Shown here one piece after another: positions 54,609 to 64,000 of a stretch of 64,000 nt of DNA. The notes beneath the pieces were generated by a model that worked only from the letters and a program-made list of their open reading frames with translations, was not told where the DNA came from and ran no database searches. The position numbers and the translations under genes were made by a program. Origin of the DNA: Paracidovorax wautersii (GTDB lineage Bacteria; Pseudomonadota; Gammaproteobacteria; Burkholderiales; Burkholderiaceae_C); contig NZ_JAVIZX010000001.1 in assembly GCF_031453675.1 (NCBI RefSeq), forward strand, positions 1,550,001 through 1,614,000, given 5' to 3'. The first letter of the stretch is position 1. The number at the start of each line of letters is the position of its first letter.

Positions 54609-54795
54609 ATGAAACGATTTTGGACCCTGAAGGCCGTCCGGCTTTGCCGGATAAGCGCAATGCGCTCTTCCATTGGTAGCACAAGAGGGGCCTGCCTGTC
54701 CCGACTTGCCAAGGCACTTCTTCGTCGCTACACATGCCAGGGCGGGACTCGCTCACCGGTGAACGCCGTCGTGCGTGGAGATCGCCTCCTCGGCG

Positions 54796-55419
54796 CTACT
54801 TCCCTAGCAACAGCTTTGCGCCGAAGAAAGATAGCAACCCACCCGTCACCCGGTCGATCACTGGTTTGGCGGCACCATACCGTCGCTGTGCCATGCCTGC
54901 CGAGAATACGCTCGCAATGAGCACGTTCAAGGTGAGCGAGATGGCCGCAACCGCCAGCACGGCTGCAGCCTTGGCCCACAGGGCCAGATCCGGTGTGAAC
55001 AAGGTCGCAAAAGCGCTGCTGAAGAAGACCAGCGTCTTGGGGTTCGTGACGTTGGTCGCTAGGCCGTAGCGGTAGGCCTGCCATCGGGTTCGCACGGGGA
55101 GCTCCTGCCCACGCCGTACCACGGTACGATCCGCCGCAAGAAACGTCCTGATGCCGATGTAGATCAGGTAGACGCCGCCCACTACCCGCAAAATCTGCTG
55201 GGCCCATTGATACTGTCCGACCAACACGCCTAGGCCAAGCGCCGCCAAGCTGGCCCACAACACGCTCGCGGTTGAAACACCGAGACCGACGTAGACCGCA
55301 TGGAGGCGCGACTGGCTGATCGCGGTCGCAGTGATCACCAGAAAGTTGGGACCGGGACTGATTGCCAGCATCAGATAAAGGCTTGCAATGCTCCCTAGGA
55401 AGATGAGTTCACTGCTCAC
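54796..55419 (-). CDS. LysE/RhtB-family amino acid exporter
   Basis: Inner-membrane exporter of 207 residues with about six hydrophobic segments. The family signature AISPGPNFLVITATAISQSRLHAVYVGLGVS lies near the N-terminus (GPNFLVI core) and NVTNPKTLVFFSSAF in the middle. GTG 55419 is preferred: AGGACC lies 7 nt upstream and the length matches the family; a TTG 15 bp upstream is the alternative. The gene and its flanks (about 54640-55680) are visibly less GC-rich than the surroundings, which suggests acquisition by transfer. Confidence 0.88.
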   Translation of the reverse strand: MSSELIFLGSIASLYLMLAISPGPNFLVITATAISQSRLHAVYVGLGVSTASVLWASLAALGLGVLVGQYQWAQQILRVVGGVYLIYIGIRTFLAADRTVVRRGQELPVRTRWQAYRYGLATNVTNPKTLVFFSSAFATLFTPDLALWAKAAAVLAVAAISLTLNVLIASVFSAGMAQRRYGAAKPVIDRVTGGLLSFFGAKLLLGK

Positions 55420-55681
55420 CGTTAAGGTCCTCAAGTTGTACGCCGCATATTGATGGGCTGAGTTTCAGGATGGGCTGCATTCGGGGCTGAGTCATTGGTG
55501 GTGTGGACCCGGTCCTTTCCGCTGCTGGTCGCTGCCTCGTCAACGACGGCACGTCCATGCATGTTGCCAGATGATGTCCCCGGGGGGCGCCACCGGAGCA
55601 AGATGGCACGCCCAAGCCGGCGACCACGGCGGCCTCAATCCCTGCGCATTCCGTACTGCCTTATCTGAGGCCTGACATTGT

Positions 55682-56641
55682 TCAGCGGCCCGGCGTGCAG
55701 ACCTCGCGCAGCGCCTGCGCAAACATCGCGTCGGCCTCTCGCAGCGATTCCTCCGCGCGCCGGAACAGCGTGATAGGTGGCAGCGTCCAGCCAAAGCGAT
55801 GGGCCACCACGCCCACCCCGGTGAGGCGTGCCAATTCGTCGGCAATGTCTGCGGGCACGATGGACACCGCCCTTTCGTTGGCGGCGATCAGCTCTCCGAT
55901 CACCTTGGCCGATAGGCTCTCCACGAAGGGCGCGGGCGGGGCGACGCCGGCGCGCAGGAAGAAGTCGGTGATCTGCTCGCGCATGGGCGTGTTGCGCTGG
56001 CCGAGCACCCAGTCCAGCTGCGCCAGTTCGGGCCACGACAGCGGCTTGCGGCCCAGGCGCGCCGCTAGGCGCCGGTGCGCGATCAGGCGCGGCTCCTGCT
56101 CATAGAGCACTTCATGCACCAGGCCCTCCATCGCCAGCACGGCAGAGGTGCGCCCGATGACGCAGTCCAGTTCATGGCGGCGTAGCCGCGCCAGCAGGTG
56201 GTCGCTCGTGCCTTCGTGGATCGTCACGGTAAGGCCCCGGTCCTGCGGCCGCGTGCGGCCGATGGCGGTGGCCAGCAGCCGGCCCGGTATGAACGGGATG
56301 ACCCCCACCTGCAGGTGGGCCGCACGGCCGGCGCCGGCCGCCTGCATGTCCCGCACCCAGTGCCCCAGGTCCTGCAGCATGGCCCGGGCGCGCTTCAGGG
56401 CCACCTCGCCCATGGCGGTGGGCGCCATGCCGCGCGCCGAGCGGGTGAACAACGGCGCGCCGAACATCGCCTCCAGCTCCGCCAGCGCATGCGTCACCGC
56501 CGGCTGGCTGGTCGCCATGTGTTCCGCCACCCGCGTGAGCGAGCCGTGCTGCGCAATCAGGCACAGCAGCGACAGGTGGCGCATCTTCAGGCGGGAGGCC
56601 AGGCGCCTCTCCAGCGCATGGTCCGTCATCACGGCAGGCAT
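55682..56641 (-). CDS. LysR-family regulator divergent from a TauE/SafE gene
   Basis: Regulator of 319 residues. The helix-turn-helix is GSLTRVAEHMATSQPAVTHAL with LFTRSARGMAPTAMGEVAL following, and the effector domain starts HLQVGVIPFIPGRLL. It is divergent from the sulfite-exporter-like gene, 85 bp apart, and probably controls it. Inverted CATAAG/CTTATG segments flank the intergenic region. Confidence 0.9.
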   Translation of the reverse strand: MPAVMTDHALERRLASRLKMRHLSLLCLIAQHGSLTRVAEHMATSQPAVTHALAELEAMFGAPLFTRSARGMAPTAMGEVALKRARAMLQDLGHWVRDMQAAGAGRAAHLQVGVIPFIPGRLLATAIGRTRPQDRGLTVTIHEGTSDHLLARLRRHELDCVIGRTSAVLAMEGLVHEVLYEQEPRLIAHRRLAARLGRKPLSWPELAQLDWVLGQRNTPMREQITDFFLRAGVAPPAPFVESLSAKVIGELIAANERAVSIVPADIADELARLTGVGVVAHRFGWTLPPITLFRRAEESLREADAMFAQALREVCTPGR

Positions 56642-56726
56642 AAGTAGATCGTCATGCTCCTATGCTAAATCCGAATGTTCTGCTTATGTCTGGTCTTCAC
56701 AATCCGGAGAACAAAGGGCAAGAACC

Positions 56727-57482
56727 ATGGATTCCATCTATTTCGTCGTGGCACTGGGCGCGGTGGTCGCGGGCTTCGTACAGGGCCTGTCCGGCTTCGC
56801 ATTCGGGCTGGTCGCCATGTCGCTGTGGGCCTGGACGCTGGAACCCCGCTTGGCTGCCGTGCTGGCGGTGTTCGGGGCGCTGACGGGCCAGATCATCGCC
56901 GCCGTCACGGTGCGGCGCGGCTTCGATGCCCGGCGGCTGTGGCCCTTCGTGCTGGGTGGCCTGCTGGGCGTTCCATTGGGCGTGCTGCTGCTGCCGCGCC
57001 TGGATGTGGAAGGGTTCAAAGGGGTGCTGGGCACCTTGCTGGTGCTGTGGTGCCCCGCGATGCTGATGGCCAAGAACCTGCCGCGCATCACCCGCGGCGG
57101 CCGGCTGGCGGACGGCGTCGTAGGCCTGGCCGGTGGCGTGATGGGCGGGATGGGCGGCTTCACCGGCACGCTGCCCACGCTGTGGTGCACCTTGCGCGGC
57201 TTCGACAAGGATGTGCAGCGCGCGGTGATCCAAAACTTCAATCTGTCGATGCTGGCGGTGACGATGGGGACCTATGTCGCCACCGGACTCGTTACGCGGG
57301 AGATGCTGCCGTTGTTCGCCCTCGTAGCGCCCGCGATGCTCGTGCCCGTCTTGCTCGGCGCCAGGCTCTACACCGGTATCAGCGAGGCTCGGTTCCGGCA
57401 GATCGTGCTCGGGCTTCTGACGGTTTCCGGCATCGTGCTGTTGGCGTCTTCCTTGCCGCAGCTGGCCGCCCGATGGGCTTGA
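56727..57482 (+). CDS. TauE/SafE-family sulfite or sulfonate exporter-like membrane protein
   Basis: Inner-membrane protein of 251 residues with about eight hydrophobic segments. Family landmarks are GAVVAGFVQGLSGFAFGLVAMS, LGGLLGVPLGVLLLPRLD and the second repeat GLAGGVMGGMGGFTGTLPTLW. Members export sulfite, sulfoacetate or other anions. ATG 56727 follows an AAGGG site. Control by the divergent LysR gene is likely. The 228 bp after its stop hold no recognisable gene. Confidence 0.88.
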   Translation: MDSIYFVVALGAVVAGFVQGLSGFAFGLVAMSLWAWTLEPRLAAVLAVFGALTGQIIAAVTVRRGFDARRLWPFVLGGLLGVPLGVLLLPRLDVEGFKGVLGTLLVLWCPAMLMAKNLPRITRGGRLADGVVGLAGGVMGGMGGFTGTLPTLWCTLRGFDKDVQRAVIQNFNLSMLAVTMGTYVATGLVTREMLPLFALVAPAMLVPVLLGARLYTGISEARFRQIVLGLLTVSGIVLLASSLPQLAARWA

Positions 57483-57710
57483 TCGGGATCGCGCGATAAC
57501 TGTGCGCTGTGCCCGAGATGGTTGGGTCGCGGCCCAGCAGCCACCGGTGCGGCGATCAGGAGGATGCCAACATCGCACGCCTTTGAGCGGACCGACAAGC
57601 GCAGCGCGGGAGGCCTTACGCTTTACCTCGGGGGATCGGAGCGAAATGGGGCGCAAACGCTTTGCCAGCAGGCGTTTACTGCTCTAAATTCGGGAGCCAT
57701 GCTGCCGGGG

Positions 57711-58178
57711 TCAGACTCGTCCAGCGCGCCGCCGCACCTGCCAGCGCCGCAGCCCCGCGCCCGCCACCAGCGCCGGCACCAGCCACAGCGCCTCTGCGCT
57801 GCCCTGGCCCACCGACGCCAGCGCTGGCCCGGGGCAGTAGCCGGCGATGCCCCAGCCGATGCCGAACAGCACGGCGCCGGCCAGCAGGCGCCGGTCGGGC
57901 CGCTGGGTGATGGGCGGCGGGTGCTGGAAGGCATCGGCCCACACCGGCTGCCGGCGCCGCAGCGCCCAGCGCCAGCCCACCGCCGTCACCGCCACGGCGC
58001 CGCCCAGCACGAAGAGCAGGCTGGCGTCCCACGCGCCGGCAACGTCCAGAAACGCCAGCACCTTGCGCGGGTCGGTCATCTGCGCCACGGACAGGCCCAC
58101 GCCGAAGACGGCACCGGACAGCAGGGCGGCGGCGATGCGTAGCCGGTGAAAATGGGTGGATTCAGCAGGTGTCGCCAT
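57711..58178 (-). CDS. YeeE/YedE-family sulfur-compound transporter half (second subunit)
   Basis: Membrane protein of 155 residues with four hydrophobic segments. SGAVFGVGLSVAQMTDPRKVLAFLDV is the family start, and GIGWGIAGYCPGPALASVG contains the conserved cysteine expected to contact thiosulfate or sulfur. It is the downstream member of a two-gene operon (14-bp gap). In YeeE-type proteins both halves are one polypeptide; here they are separate, as in many proteobacteria. Confidence 0.9.
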   Translation of the reverse strand: MATPAESTHFHRLRIAAALLSGAVFGVGLSVAQMTDPRKVLAFLDVAGAWDASLLFVLGGAVAVTAVGWRWALRRRQPVWADAFQHPPPITQRPDRRLLAGAVLFGIGWGIAGYCPGPALASVGQGSAEALWLVPALVAGAGLRRWQVRRRAGRV

Positions 58179-58192
58179 GGCTTCGATCCTGC

Positions 58193-58639
58193 TCACGCTG
58201 CGTGCAGGACCTGCCGCACGACGAACGTGGTCGCCACGGCCACGGCCAGGAAGGTGCCCGTCGCCGCGAGGGAGCGGCGCGAGCCGCGTGCCACGCCGCA
58301 CACGCCGTGGCCGCTGGTGCAGCCCTGGCCCAGCGTGGTGCCGTAGCCCACCAGCAGGCCCGCCAGCACCAGCAGCGCCACCGGGAAGCCGGTGCGCGGT
58401 GCGGGCAGCGGCGTGCCGTTCCACGCCCTGAAGGCCGCCCAAGCGGCCGCGCCCAGCACCAGCCCGGCGACGAAGGCGATGCGCCACGCCCGGTCGCCGC
58501 GCTGGCCGAACCACAGGCCGCCCGCCACGCCGCTGACGCCGGCCACGCGGCCGATCAGCCACCACAGCAGCACGACGGCGGTGCCGATGAGCGCGCCACC
58601 GGCCAGCGCGGAATACGGGGTGAAGGTCAAGGCGTTCAT
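58193..58639 (-). CDS. YeeE/YedE-family sulfur-compound transporter half (first subunit)
   Basis: Membrane protein of 148 residues with four hydrophobic segments. LAGGALIGTAVVLLWWLIGRVAGVSG opens the fold, and VGYGTTLGQGCTSGHGVCGVARGS carries the two family cysteines. It pairs with the product at 57711-58178 to complete the eight- to nine-helix unit. The pair lies among sulfur-related genes on both sides, which supports a role in importing reduced sulfur. Confidence 0.9.
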   Translation of the reverse strand: MNALTFTPYSALAGGALIGTAVVLLWWLIGRVAGVSGVAGGLWFGQRGDRAWRIAFVAGLVLGAAAWAAFRAWNGTPLPAPRTGFPVALLVLAGLLVGYGTTLGQGCTSGHGVCGVARGSRRSLAATGTFLAVAVATTFVVRQVLHAA

Positions 58640-58676
58640 GCCGCGCAGTATCGGCCACCGGGCGCGCGGGTGCGGA

Positions 58677-60221
58677 TCACAGCGCCCAGCCGAACGACAC
58701 GCCGAGGATGGTTTCCTTCAGCCGCACATCGGCATTGCCGCCGCCGAAGCCGCCGGGCGGACTGCCGGGTGGAATGGAGCCGCTGCCGCGCACGGTCTTG
58801 CCGAAGGCGTGGGCGGCGTAGCCCGTCACTTCCACGCCGCCGGCGGTCTTCCAGGTGGCGCCCAGCGTCAGGTGGTTTTGCACCACGCCCGGTGCCAGCG
58901 TGTTCAGAAAGGTCTGGCCGGCCGGCACCGGCTGCTGCGTGTGGCTGATGCCGCCGCGCACCGTGAGCGTGGGCGAGACCTGGTAGGCCGCCGCCAGCTT
59001 GATGACGCTGATGTCGCGCCAGCCGAAGCCCGGTCCGCCGGCCGCGCCCAGCGGCACACCACGCAGCAGCGGCGACAGCGGGTTGCCCACCGCACCGATC
59101 TGCCCGTAGCGGATGCGCTGCAGGTCGGCGCCCAGCGTCCATGCGCTGTTAGAACCTGTTCAAAGTCTTTTCGGGGTCGCGCAAGCCCCTTGCCGGGAGT
59201 GGATGCAAGGCGCGGTGCGCAGTCCATAGCCCCGCTATGGACCAGCGCCGCAACGCCGCAGACGGGCCGGCAAGGCGCTTGCCCGAAGGGTTGGAGTGCA
59301 ATCGGGCGATTGAACGCCCCGGCTGCTTGCATGGGCACGAGCCCATGCGGCGCACCCGGAGCATCCACTCCTCCCGATTGCACCCAACGCGATCCCCGAA
59401 AAGACTTTGAACAGGTTCTTAGGGCGCCAGGCGATGCCCACGCCGTAGTTCTCGGGCACATCGAATCTGCCGCCGTCCGCGAACAGGCCGCGGTAGTCGT
59501 CGAATTGGCCGCGCACCTTGGACGCCCACGTGGCCCCCAGCGTCACGCCCGGTGCCACGGTGCCCGTCCAGCCCACGCGCACGCCAGCGCCCAGGCTGCC
59601 GTCGGTGCCGCGGTCGCTGAGGCGTTGCGGGTCGGCCGAAAAGCCGGCGAACGCGCCGATGCCCTGGGCGGAAAAGCGCTGGTAGGCCACGTTCAGGCCG
59701 ACGCTGAAGCTGTGTGCCTCGGTCGGCTTCCACGCCACCGAGGGCGTGATGAAGAGCTGTTCCAGATCGACCCCCGCCGTGCCGGTGGCACCGAAGCGGG
59801 CGTACGGGTTGCGGCGGTATTCGGTGTTCATGCCGCCGTTGCCGTAGGCGGCCAGGCCCACGCCCCATTGCTCGGACAGTTGGCGGGTGATGCCGAATTC
59901 GGGAATGAAGAAGGTCTTCTTGCCGTCACCGGAGTAGCGCTCGTCCGGGCCAAAGGCGTTGCTGGTGATGTCGGCACTGCGGCGCGGCGCGAACCAGGTG
60001 ACGCCCGCATCCACCCGGTTACCGACCAGGCCGGTGTTGGCGGGGTTGCTGGCGGCCGCCAGCGCGTCCTGCCCCCAGGCGATGCCCACACCCGCCTGGC
60101 CCAGGCCCTTGGCGCCGTAGCCGTGGGAGAAATAGCCGTTGGTGGCGTGGGCGGCCAGCGGCCACAGTGCGGGGCTGGCAACGGCGAGGACGAGGGCGGC
60201 GGCACGCAGTGGAGTCGGCAT
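58677..60221 (-). pseudogene. FadL/OmpP1-family outer-membrane porin gene, interrupted by a small transposable element
   Basis: The N-terminal part (start ATG 60221) has a signal peptide ending AAHATNGYFSHGYGAKGLG, typical of FadL-type long-chain fatty acid or hydrocarbon porins, with GQDALAAASNPANTG. It reads intact to GIAWRPK at about 59422, then enters foreign sequence and stops at 59235. The C-terminal part resumes at about 59148 (SAWTLGADLQRIRYG) and ends GVSFGWAL at 58677, a proper barrel end. Removing 270 bp (element plus one TTA copy) restores one frame of 424 residues: WRPN-SAWTLG. The gene was therefore intact before insertion and is now probably non-functional. Confidence 0.9.
59149..59421. 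mobile_element. Non-autonomous miniature inverted-repeat element (MITE) of 267 bp with TTA target duplication
   Basis: Perfect 25-bp terminal inverted repeats occupy 59152-59176 and 59394-59418, beginning GAACCTGTTCAAAGTC. The direct repeat TTA flanks both ends (59149-59151 and 59419-59421). The interior has no transposase frame but is rich in hairpins: 59222-59242 (9-bp arms), 59329-59348 (8-bp arms), 59296-59306 with 59373-59383 (11-bp arms) and 59194-59206 with 59361-59376. A 3-bp TNA duplication is usual for IS1031/ISL2-type members of the IS5 superfamily, so mobilisation by such a transposase encoded elsewhere is inferred. Confidence 0.93.
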
Positions 60222-60339
60222 GATGATGAAGTGGTGCGGTGGCTGTGGAGACGCCATGCTGGCCACCGCCGCCGCGCGCGGCCACGAAGAAAGTCGCATA
60301 TGCATAGTCGCCGGCGCTGGACGTCGGCAGCTGGAAAAC

Positions 60340-60402
60340 TTCAAGCGAAACAGGCCTCTAGCGCTTTATCTATAAGCGCCAGCAGCTATTAAATAAATAG
60401 CT
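60340..60402 (-). repeat. AT-rich intergenic repeat, family 1, copy 8
   Basis: Inverse orientation: TTCAAGC, CAGGCCTCTA, AGCGCTTtatctatAAGCGC hairpin, AGCAGCTATTAAATAAATAGC. It ends one base before the lyase stop codon region and lies between that gene and the broken porin gene. Confidence 0.9.
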
Positions 60403-60403
60403 A

Positions 60404-61627
60404 CTATGCGGCCAGCCGGGTGCGTGCAGCCACCTGCGCGAATGCCTGGTGCAGGTCGGCGATCAAATCCGCCGGGTCTTCCAGTCCGACATGCAGGCGC
60501 ACCACGGGCTGCGTGTCCTGCCACGCGCTGTGCTCGCGCAGGCGCTCGGGCTGGGCGACCAGGGCCAGGCTTTCGTAGCCGCCCCACGATGCGCCCAGGG
60601 CGAAGTGGTGCAGCGCATCGACGAAACCCTCGGCGCTGCGCGCGTCCACGCCGTTGGCGAAGGCGAAGGACACCAGTCCGTTGGCGCCGCTGAAGTCGCG
60701 CTTCCACAGCGCATGGCCGGGGTCGGACGGCAGCGCGGGGTAGAACACGCGGCTGACCTGGGGGTGCTGCAGCAGCCATTCGGCCACCTGCGTGGCATGG
60801 CGCTGGTGCTGCGCCAGCCGCACGGGCAGGGTGCGCAGGCCGCGCAGCGCCAGGTAGGCGTCGTCCGCGCCGATGGTCAGGCCCAGCGCTTCGTACGCCA
60901 CGGCGATCTTCTGCGACAGCGCGGGCGAGTCGGTGACGACGATGCCCTGCATCACGTCGGAATGCCCGGCGATGTATTTAGTGGCCGCCTGGATGGACAG
61001 GTTCGCGCCCAGCGCCAGAGGTTGGTAGAACCAGCCGCCGCTCCAGGTGTTGTCGGCCGCCACGGCAATGCCGTGCTGGCGCGCGATGGCGGTGAGCGCG
61101 GGCAGGTCCAGCACTTCGTACAGCAGCGAGCTGGGTGATTCGACGTACAGCAGCTTGGTATTGGGGCGGATCAGCGCGGCCACGTCGTCCTGGCCGGGCG
61201 AGAAGTATTCGAGCGTGATGCCCAGGCGCTGCAGCAGGCTGTCGTCCACGCGGCGCACGGGCGAATACACGCTGTCGGCCACCAGGGCGTGGTCGCCGGG
61301 CGACAGCAGCGCCACCAGCACCAGCGCGATGGCCGACAGGCCCGAGGGCGTGAGGAACGCGCGGTGCCCGCCCTCCAGCGCGATGACGGCGTCTTCCAGC
61401 GCCCGGTGCGTGTCCAGCCCGTGGCGGCCGTACGACGCGACGCGCTCGCCCGCCACGCGGCGGTGGTGCAGATCCGCATAGGCGGCGCTGTCCTCGAAGC
61501 GCACGGTGCTGGTGCGCACCACGGGCACGTTGACGGGGCCGGAGCCGCCCTGCAGCGGCGGCGTGCCGGCGTGCAGCAGGCGCGTGGCGGCGCCGAGCGG
61601 GTGGTGGGGTGCGTTCTGCTGGCTCAT
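60404..61627 (-). CDS. metC: Cystathionine beta-lyase-like PLP enzyme (Cys/Met metabolism family)
   Basis: PLP enzyme of 407 residues that cleaves C-S bonds in cystathionine, cystine or related amino acids. The PLP-lysine is in IQAATKYIAGHSDVMQG; GHRAFLTPSGLSAIALVLVALL and the AVAADNTWSGGWFYQPL segment are typical of MetC-type lyases. It is coupled by an ATGA overlap to the cysteine-dioxygenase-like gene and follows an amino acid ABC transporter, so a catabolic role on an imported sulfur amino acid is more likely than methionine biosynthesis. Confidence 0.9.
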   Translation of the reverse strand: MSQQNAPHHPLGAATRLLHAGTPPLQGGSGPVNVPVVRTSTVRFEDSAAYADLHHRRVAGERVASYGRHGLDTHRALEDAVIALEGGHRAFLTPSGLSAIALVLVALLSPGDHALVADSVYSPVRRVDDSLLQRLGITLEYFSPGQDDVAALIRPNTKLLYVESPSSLLYEVLDLPALTAIARQHGIAVAADNTWSGGWFYQPLALGANLSIQAATKYIAGHSDVMQGIVVTDSPALSQKIAVAYEALGLTIGADDAYLALRGLRTLPVRLAQHQRHATQVAEWLLQHPQVSRVFYPALPSDPGHALWKRDFSGANGLVSFAFANGVDARSAEGFVDALHHFALGASWGGYESLALVAQPERLREHSAWQDTQPVVRLHVGLEDPADLIADLHQAFAQVAARTRLAA

Positions 61628-62250
61628 GCCACGGCCTCGCTGGGGCGGAAGTACGCTGCGTTGTAGTTCTTCACGGTACCGGTGTCGGGGTCGATGGCGA
61701 CGCGGCCGGTCAGCGTCTCCAGCGGCTGCCCGTACAGGTGAAAGTGCAGCGTGGGCTCGGTGCCCACCACGGCGATGCTGTGGACGTCGTCCCCCAGGAA
61801 GGCGATGGACGTGCCGGGCTGCACGGTGACCTCGCGGGCCAGGTGGATCTGTGCGCGCGTGGGGTCGCTGCGGTCGTCAGTGCGCTCGTAGAGCCGGTTC
61901 ACCTCCTGGCCCTCCACGGCCACGATCACCGCCCACGTGGTGTGGTCGTGCGGGGCGGTGGTCTTGCCGGGGTTGATGGAGTTCAGGTACAGCGCCAGGC
62001 CCGCGTCGCCGTCGTCCGGGTTCAGCCGGTAGCGCGTGGAGGCGCCCACGCCGGCCGTCTGGGCGGGCGGCGGAAAGTCGGCGCGGCTGAACAGGGCCTT
62101 GTGGGCGGCCAGCGCCTCCAGCCGGGCGGTGATGGCGTCCAGCGCCGCACGGTCGGGCGTGCCGTGCGCGATGAGGCGACGCACGTCGTCCAGGGCGGCA
62201 TCGACGGCCTGGCGGCGCTGGGTGGAAATCGTGGAGGGCGAGGTGGTCAT
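61624..62250 (-). CDS. Cysteine-dioxygenase-like thiol dioxygenase (cupin)
   Basis: Cupin iron enzyme of 208 residues. The metal triad is His101 and His103 (APHDHTTWAV) plus His157 (GDDVHSIAVVG). Thiol dioxygenases oxidise cysteine or 3-mercaptopropionate to the sulfinate. It is similar to the first 200 residues of the four-rhodanese fusion at 47126-49363 (shared PHDHTTWA and DVHxI). It sits between the ABC ATPase and the lyase, overlapping the latter by 4 bp. The exact thiol is unresolved. Confidence 0.85.
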   Translation of the reverse strand: MTTSPSTISTQRRQAVDAALDDVRRLIAHGTPDRAALDAITARLEALAAHKALFSRADFPPPAQTAGVGASTRYRLNPDDGDAGLALYLNSINPGKTTAPHDHTTWAVIVAVEGQEVNRLYERTDDRSDPTRAQIHLAREVTVQPGTSIAFLGDDVHSIAVVGTEPTLHFHLYGQPLETLTGRVAIDPDTGTVKNYNAAYFRPSEAVA

Positions 62251-62268
62251 GGGTGGTCTCCTGAGAAC

Positions 62269-63109
<841 letters not shown>

Positions 63110-63123
<14 letters not shown>

Positions 63124-63934
63124 GTTGTCGCTCCAGGGCGCGCGTGGCGCGGGCAATCGGGTAGCAGTAGGCGAAGAACAGCACCAGCAACGCGACGTAC
63201 ACGAGGATGGTGAAGTCGGTGCGCGCCACGGTGTTGCTGGCGATCTGCGCGGTATCGACCACGTCGTGCACGCCCACCAGCGAGGCGAGCGACGTGCTCA
63301 TGGTGATGCTGGCGTACAGGTTCATCCACGGCGGCAGCATGCGGCGCACGCACTGCGGCAGCACCACCAGCCGGAAGATCTGGCTGCGCCTGAAGGCCAG
63401 CGACTGCGCGGCCTCCCACTGCGCGCTGGGAATGGACTGGATCGCGCCGCGAAAGATCTCGGCCACGTTGGCGCTGGTGGGCAGCGCCAGGCCCAGAACC
63501 ACCTTCACCCAGTCGGGGAAGGGGAAAGTCCACTGCACGATGCTCACCTCGAACGGGAACACGTAGGTGGTGAAGTAGATGAGCACCAGGATGGGCGCGT
63601 TGCGGAAGATCTGCACGTAGCAGCGCATGGCCACGCGCACCGCGGGCACGGGCGACAGCGACAGCGCGCCGATGACCAGCCCCACGGCGGTGCCGAGGGC
63701 CACGGCCAGCACGCTGATCTCGATGTTCACCCACAGGCCGCGCAGCAGGGCCGGGAGCCAGCGCCACAGGTGCGTGAAGGCGGCGGGCGTGGTGCCGGTG
63801 GCGTTCCACGCCAGCACTACCGCCAGGGCGGCCAGCGCGGCGATCAGCCAGGGTTTGCGCAGAGTGCGCAGCAGCACGGCGGCAGGCACGGGCGACGGGG
63901 CCGCTGCGCGCGCAAGGGTCGCTTCATTGGCCAT
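63110..63934 (-). CDS. Polar amino acid ABC transporter permease
   Basis: Inner-membrane permease of 274 residues with about six transmembrane segments. The HisM/GlnP domain begins LPALLRGLWVNIEISVLAVALGTAVG, has FRNAPILVLIYFTTYVFPF, and carries the EAA loop EIFRGAIQSIPSAQWEAAQSL that docks to the ATPase. The start overlaps the end of the upstream permease gene by 11 bp and its end overlaps the ATPase gene. Confidence 0.94.
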
Positions 63935-64000
63935 AGCCCGGCATCCTCCAGTGGTGTTCCAGCCAGCGGCCTGCGCGGCTCACCAGCCACGTCAGCAGGC
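63924..64000 (-). CDS. C-terminus of a second amino acid ABC permease (partial, off the right edge)
   Basis: Only 25 codons are in the window: LLTWLVSRAGRWLEHHWRMPGYGQ then TGA. This closing sequence (S-R-x-x-R-W-L-E) is usual for the first HisM/GlnP-type permease of such operons, and its stop overlaps the next permease's ATG. A binding-protein gene is expected beyond the edge. Confidence 0.75.
   Translation of the reverse strand, partial: LLTWLVSRAGRWLEHHWRMPGYGQ

Noticed and set aside
55435-55681. Short frames upstream of the LysE gene
   Set aside because: They lack ribosome sites and recognisable motifs and lie in compositionally mixed DNA; treated as non-coding remnant.

Overview
The window is about 64 kb of very GC-rich, densely packed bacterial chromosome. 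The abundance of Bug/TctC-type solute-binding proteins, the split metH1 gene, the AT-rich intergenic repeats with a CGCTT...AAGCGCTG hairpin and the overall gene repertoire suggest a betaproteobacterium of the Comamonadaceae (Acidovorax-like). This is an inference from gene content; no rRNA or tRNA gene was recognised, and no prophage, CRISPR array or transposase gene was seen. The strongest mobile feature is a transposase-less element of about 270 bp inside an outer-membrane porin gene.

Layout. 1-4063: iron-uptake unit (Fur-like box, FecI sigma, FecR, TonB-dependent receptor that runs off the left edge). 4204-8081: AidB-like acyl-CoA dehydrogenase, lipoprotein, MFS transporter. 8097-12436: two related repeat proteins of unknown function next to an NtrC/NtrB-like two-component system, with a sigma-54-like promoter between them. 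12532-18514: split methionine synthase MetH1, a LysR regulator and a Bug / CoA-transferase / cupin / acyl-CoA dehydrogenase operon. 18800-21350: RecQ and DoxX. 21377-23648: two tandem, overlapping serine beta-lactamase-like genes. 23776-27003: a LexA-box-like site followed by an MmcB-like nuclease and a nuclease-fused DinG/XPD-type helicase, then a (CCG)8(CAG)10 microsatellite. 27099-30211: anaerobic ribonucleotide reductase operon (NrdD, a separately encoded glycyl-radical polypeptide, NrdG) behind tandem NrdR boxes. 30305-33822: TetR, cytochrome b561, and a nitric-oxide-type circuit (NorR, hemerythrin, sigma-54 promoter, three GT-N7-AC sites). 34023-40145: secreted and hypothetical proteins, SdaA, glutamate dehydrogenase, PPK2. 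40298-45711: second TonB receptor with Fur box, LysR/PACE efflux pair, EamA exporter, a 52-residue membrane protein. 45886-54608: two Bug proteins, a cupin plus four-rhodanese fusion, a hydrolase, a LysR gene, an amino-acid-type binding protein and a class V aminotransferase. 54796-58639: LysE exporter with atypical composition, LysR/TauE pair, YeeE/YedE pair. 58677-60221: FadL-type porin gene broken by the small element. 60404-64000: operon for uptake and breakdown of a sulfur amino acid (polar amino acid ABC transporter, cysteine-dioxygenase-like cupin, PLP C-S lyase), running off the right edge.

How the parts fit. The right third has a clear sulfur theme: cysteine-dioxygenase-like cupins, rhodaneses, a desulfurase-like PLP enzyme, a C-S lyase, TauE and YeeE/YedE membrane proteins, and amino-acid ABC components. 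The middle has stress and anaerobiosis modules with readable control sites (NrdR, NorR/sigma-54, LexA-like). Two intergenic repeat families, one with eight copies and one with three, punctuate the window. Start codons were chosen from Shine-Dalgarno sequences, ATGA-type overlaps and family lengths; functional statements rest on motifs read by eye, with no database search.
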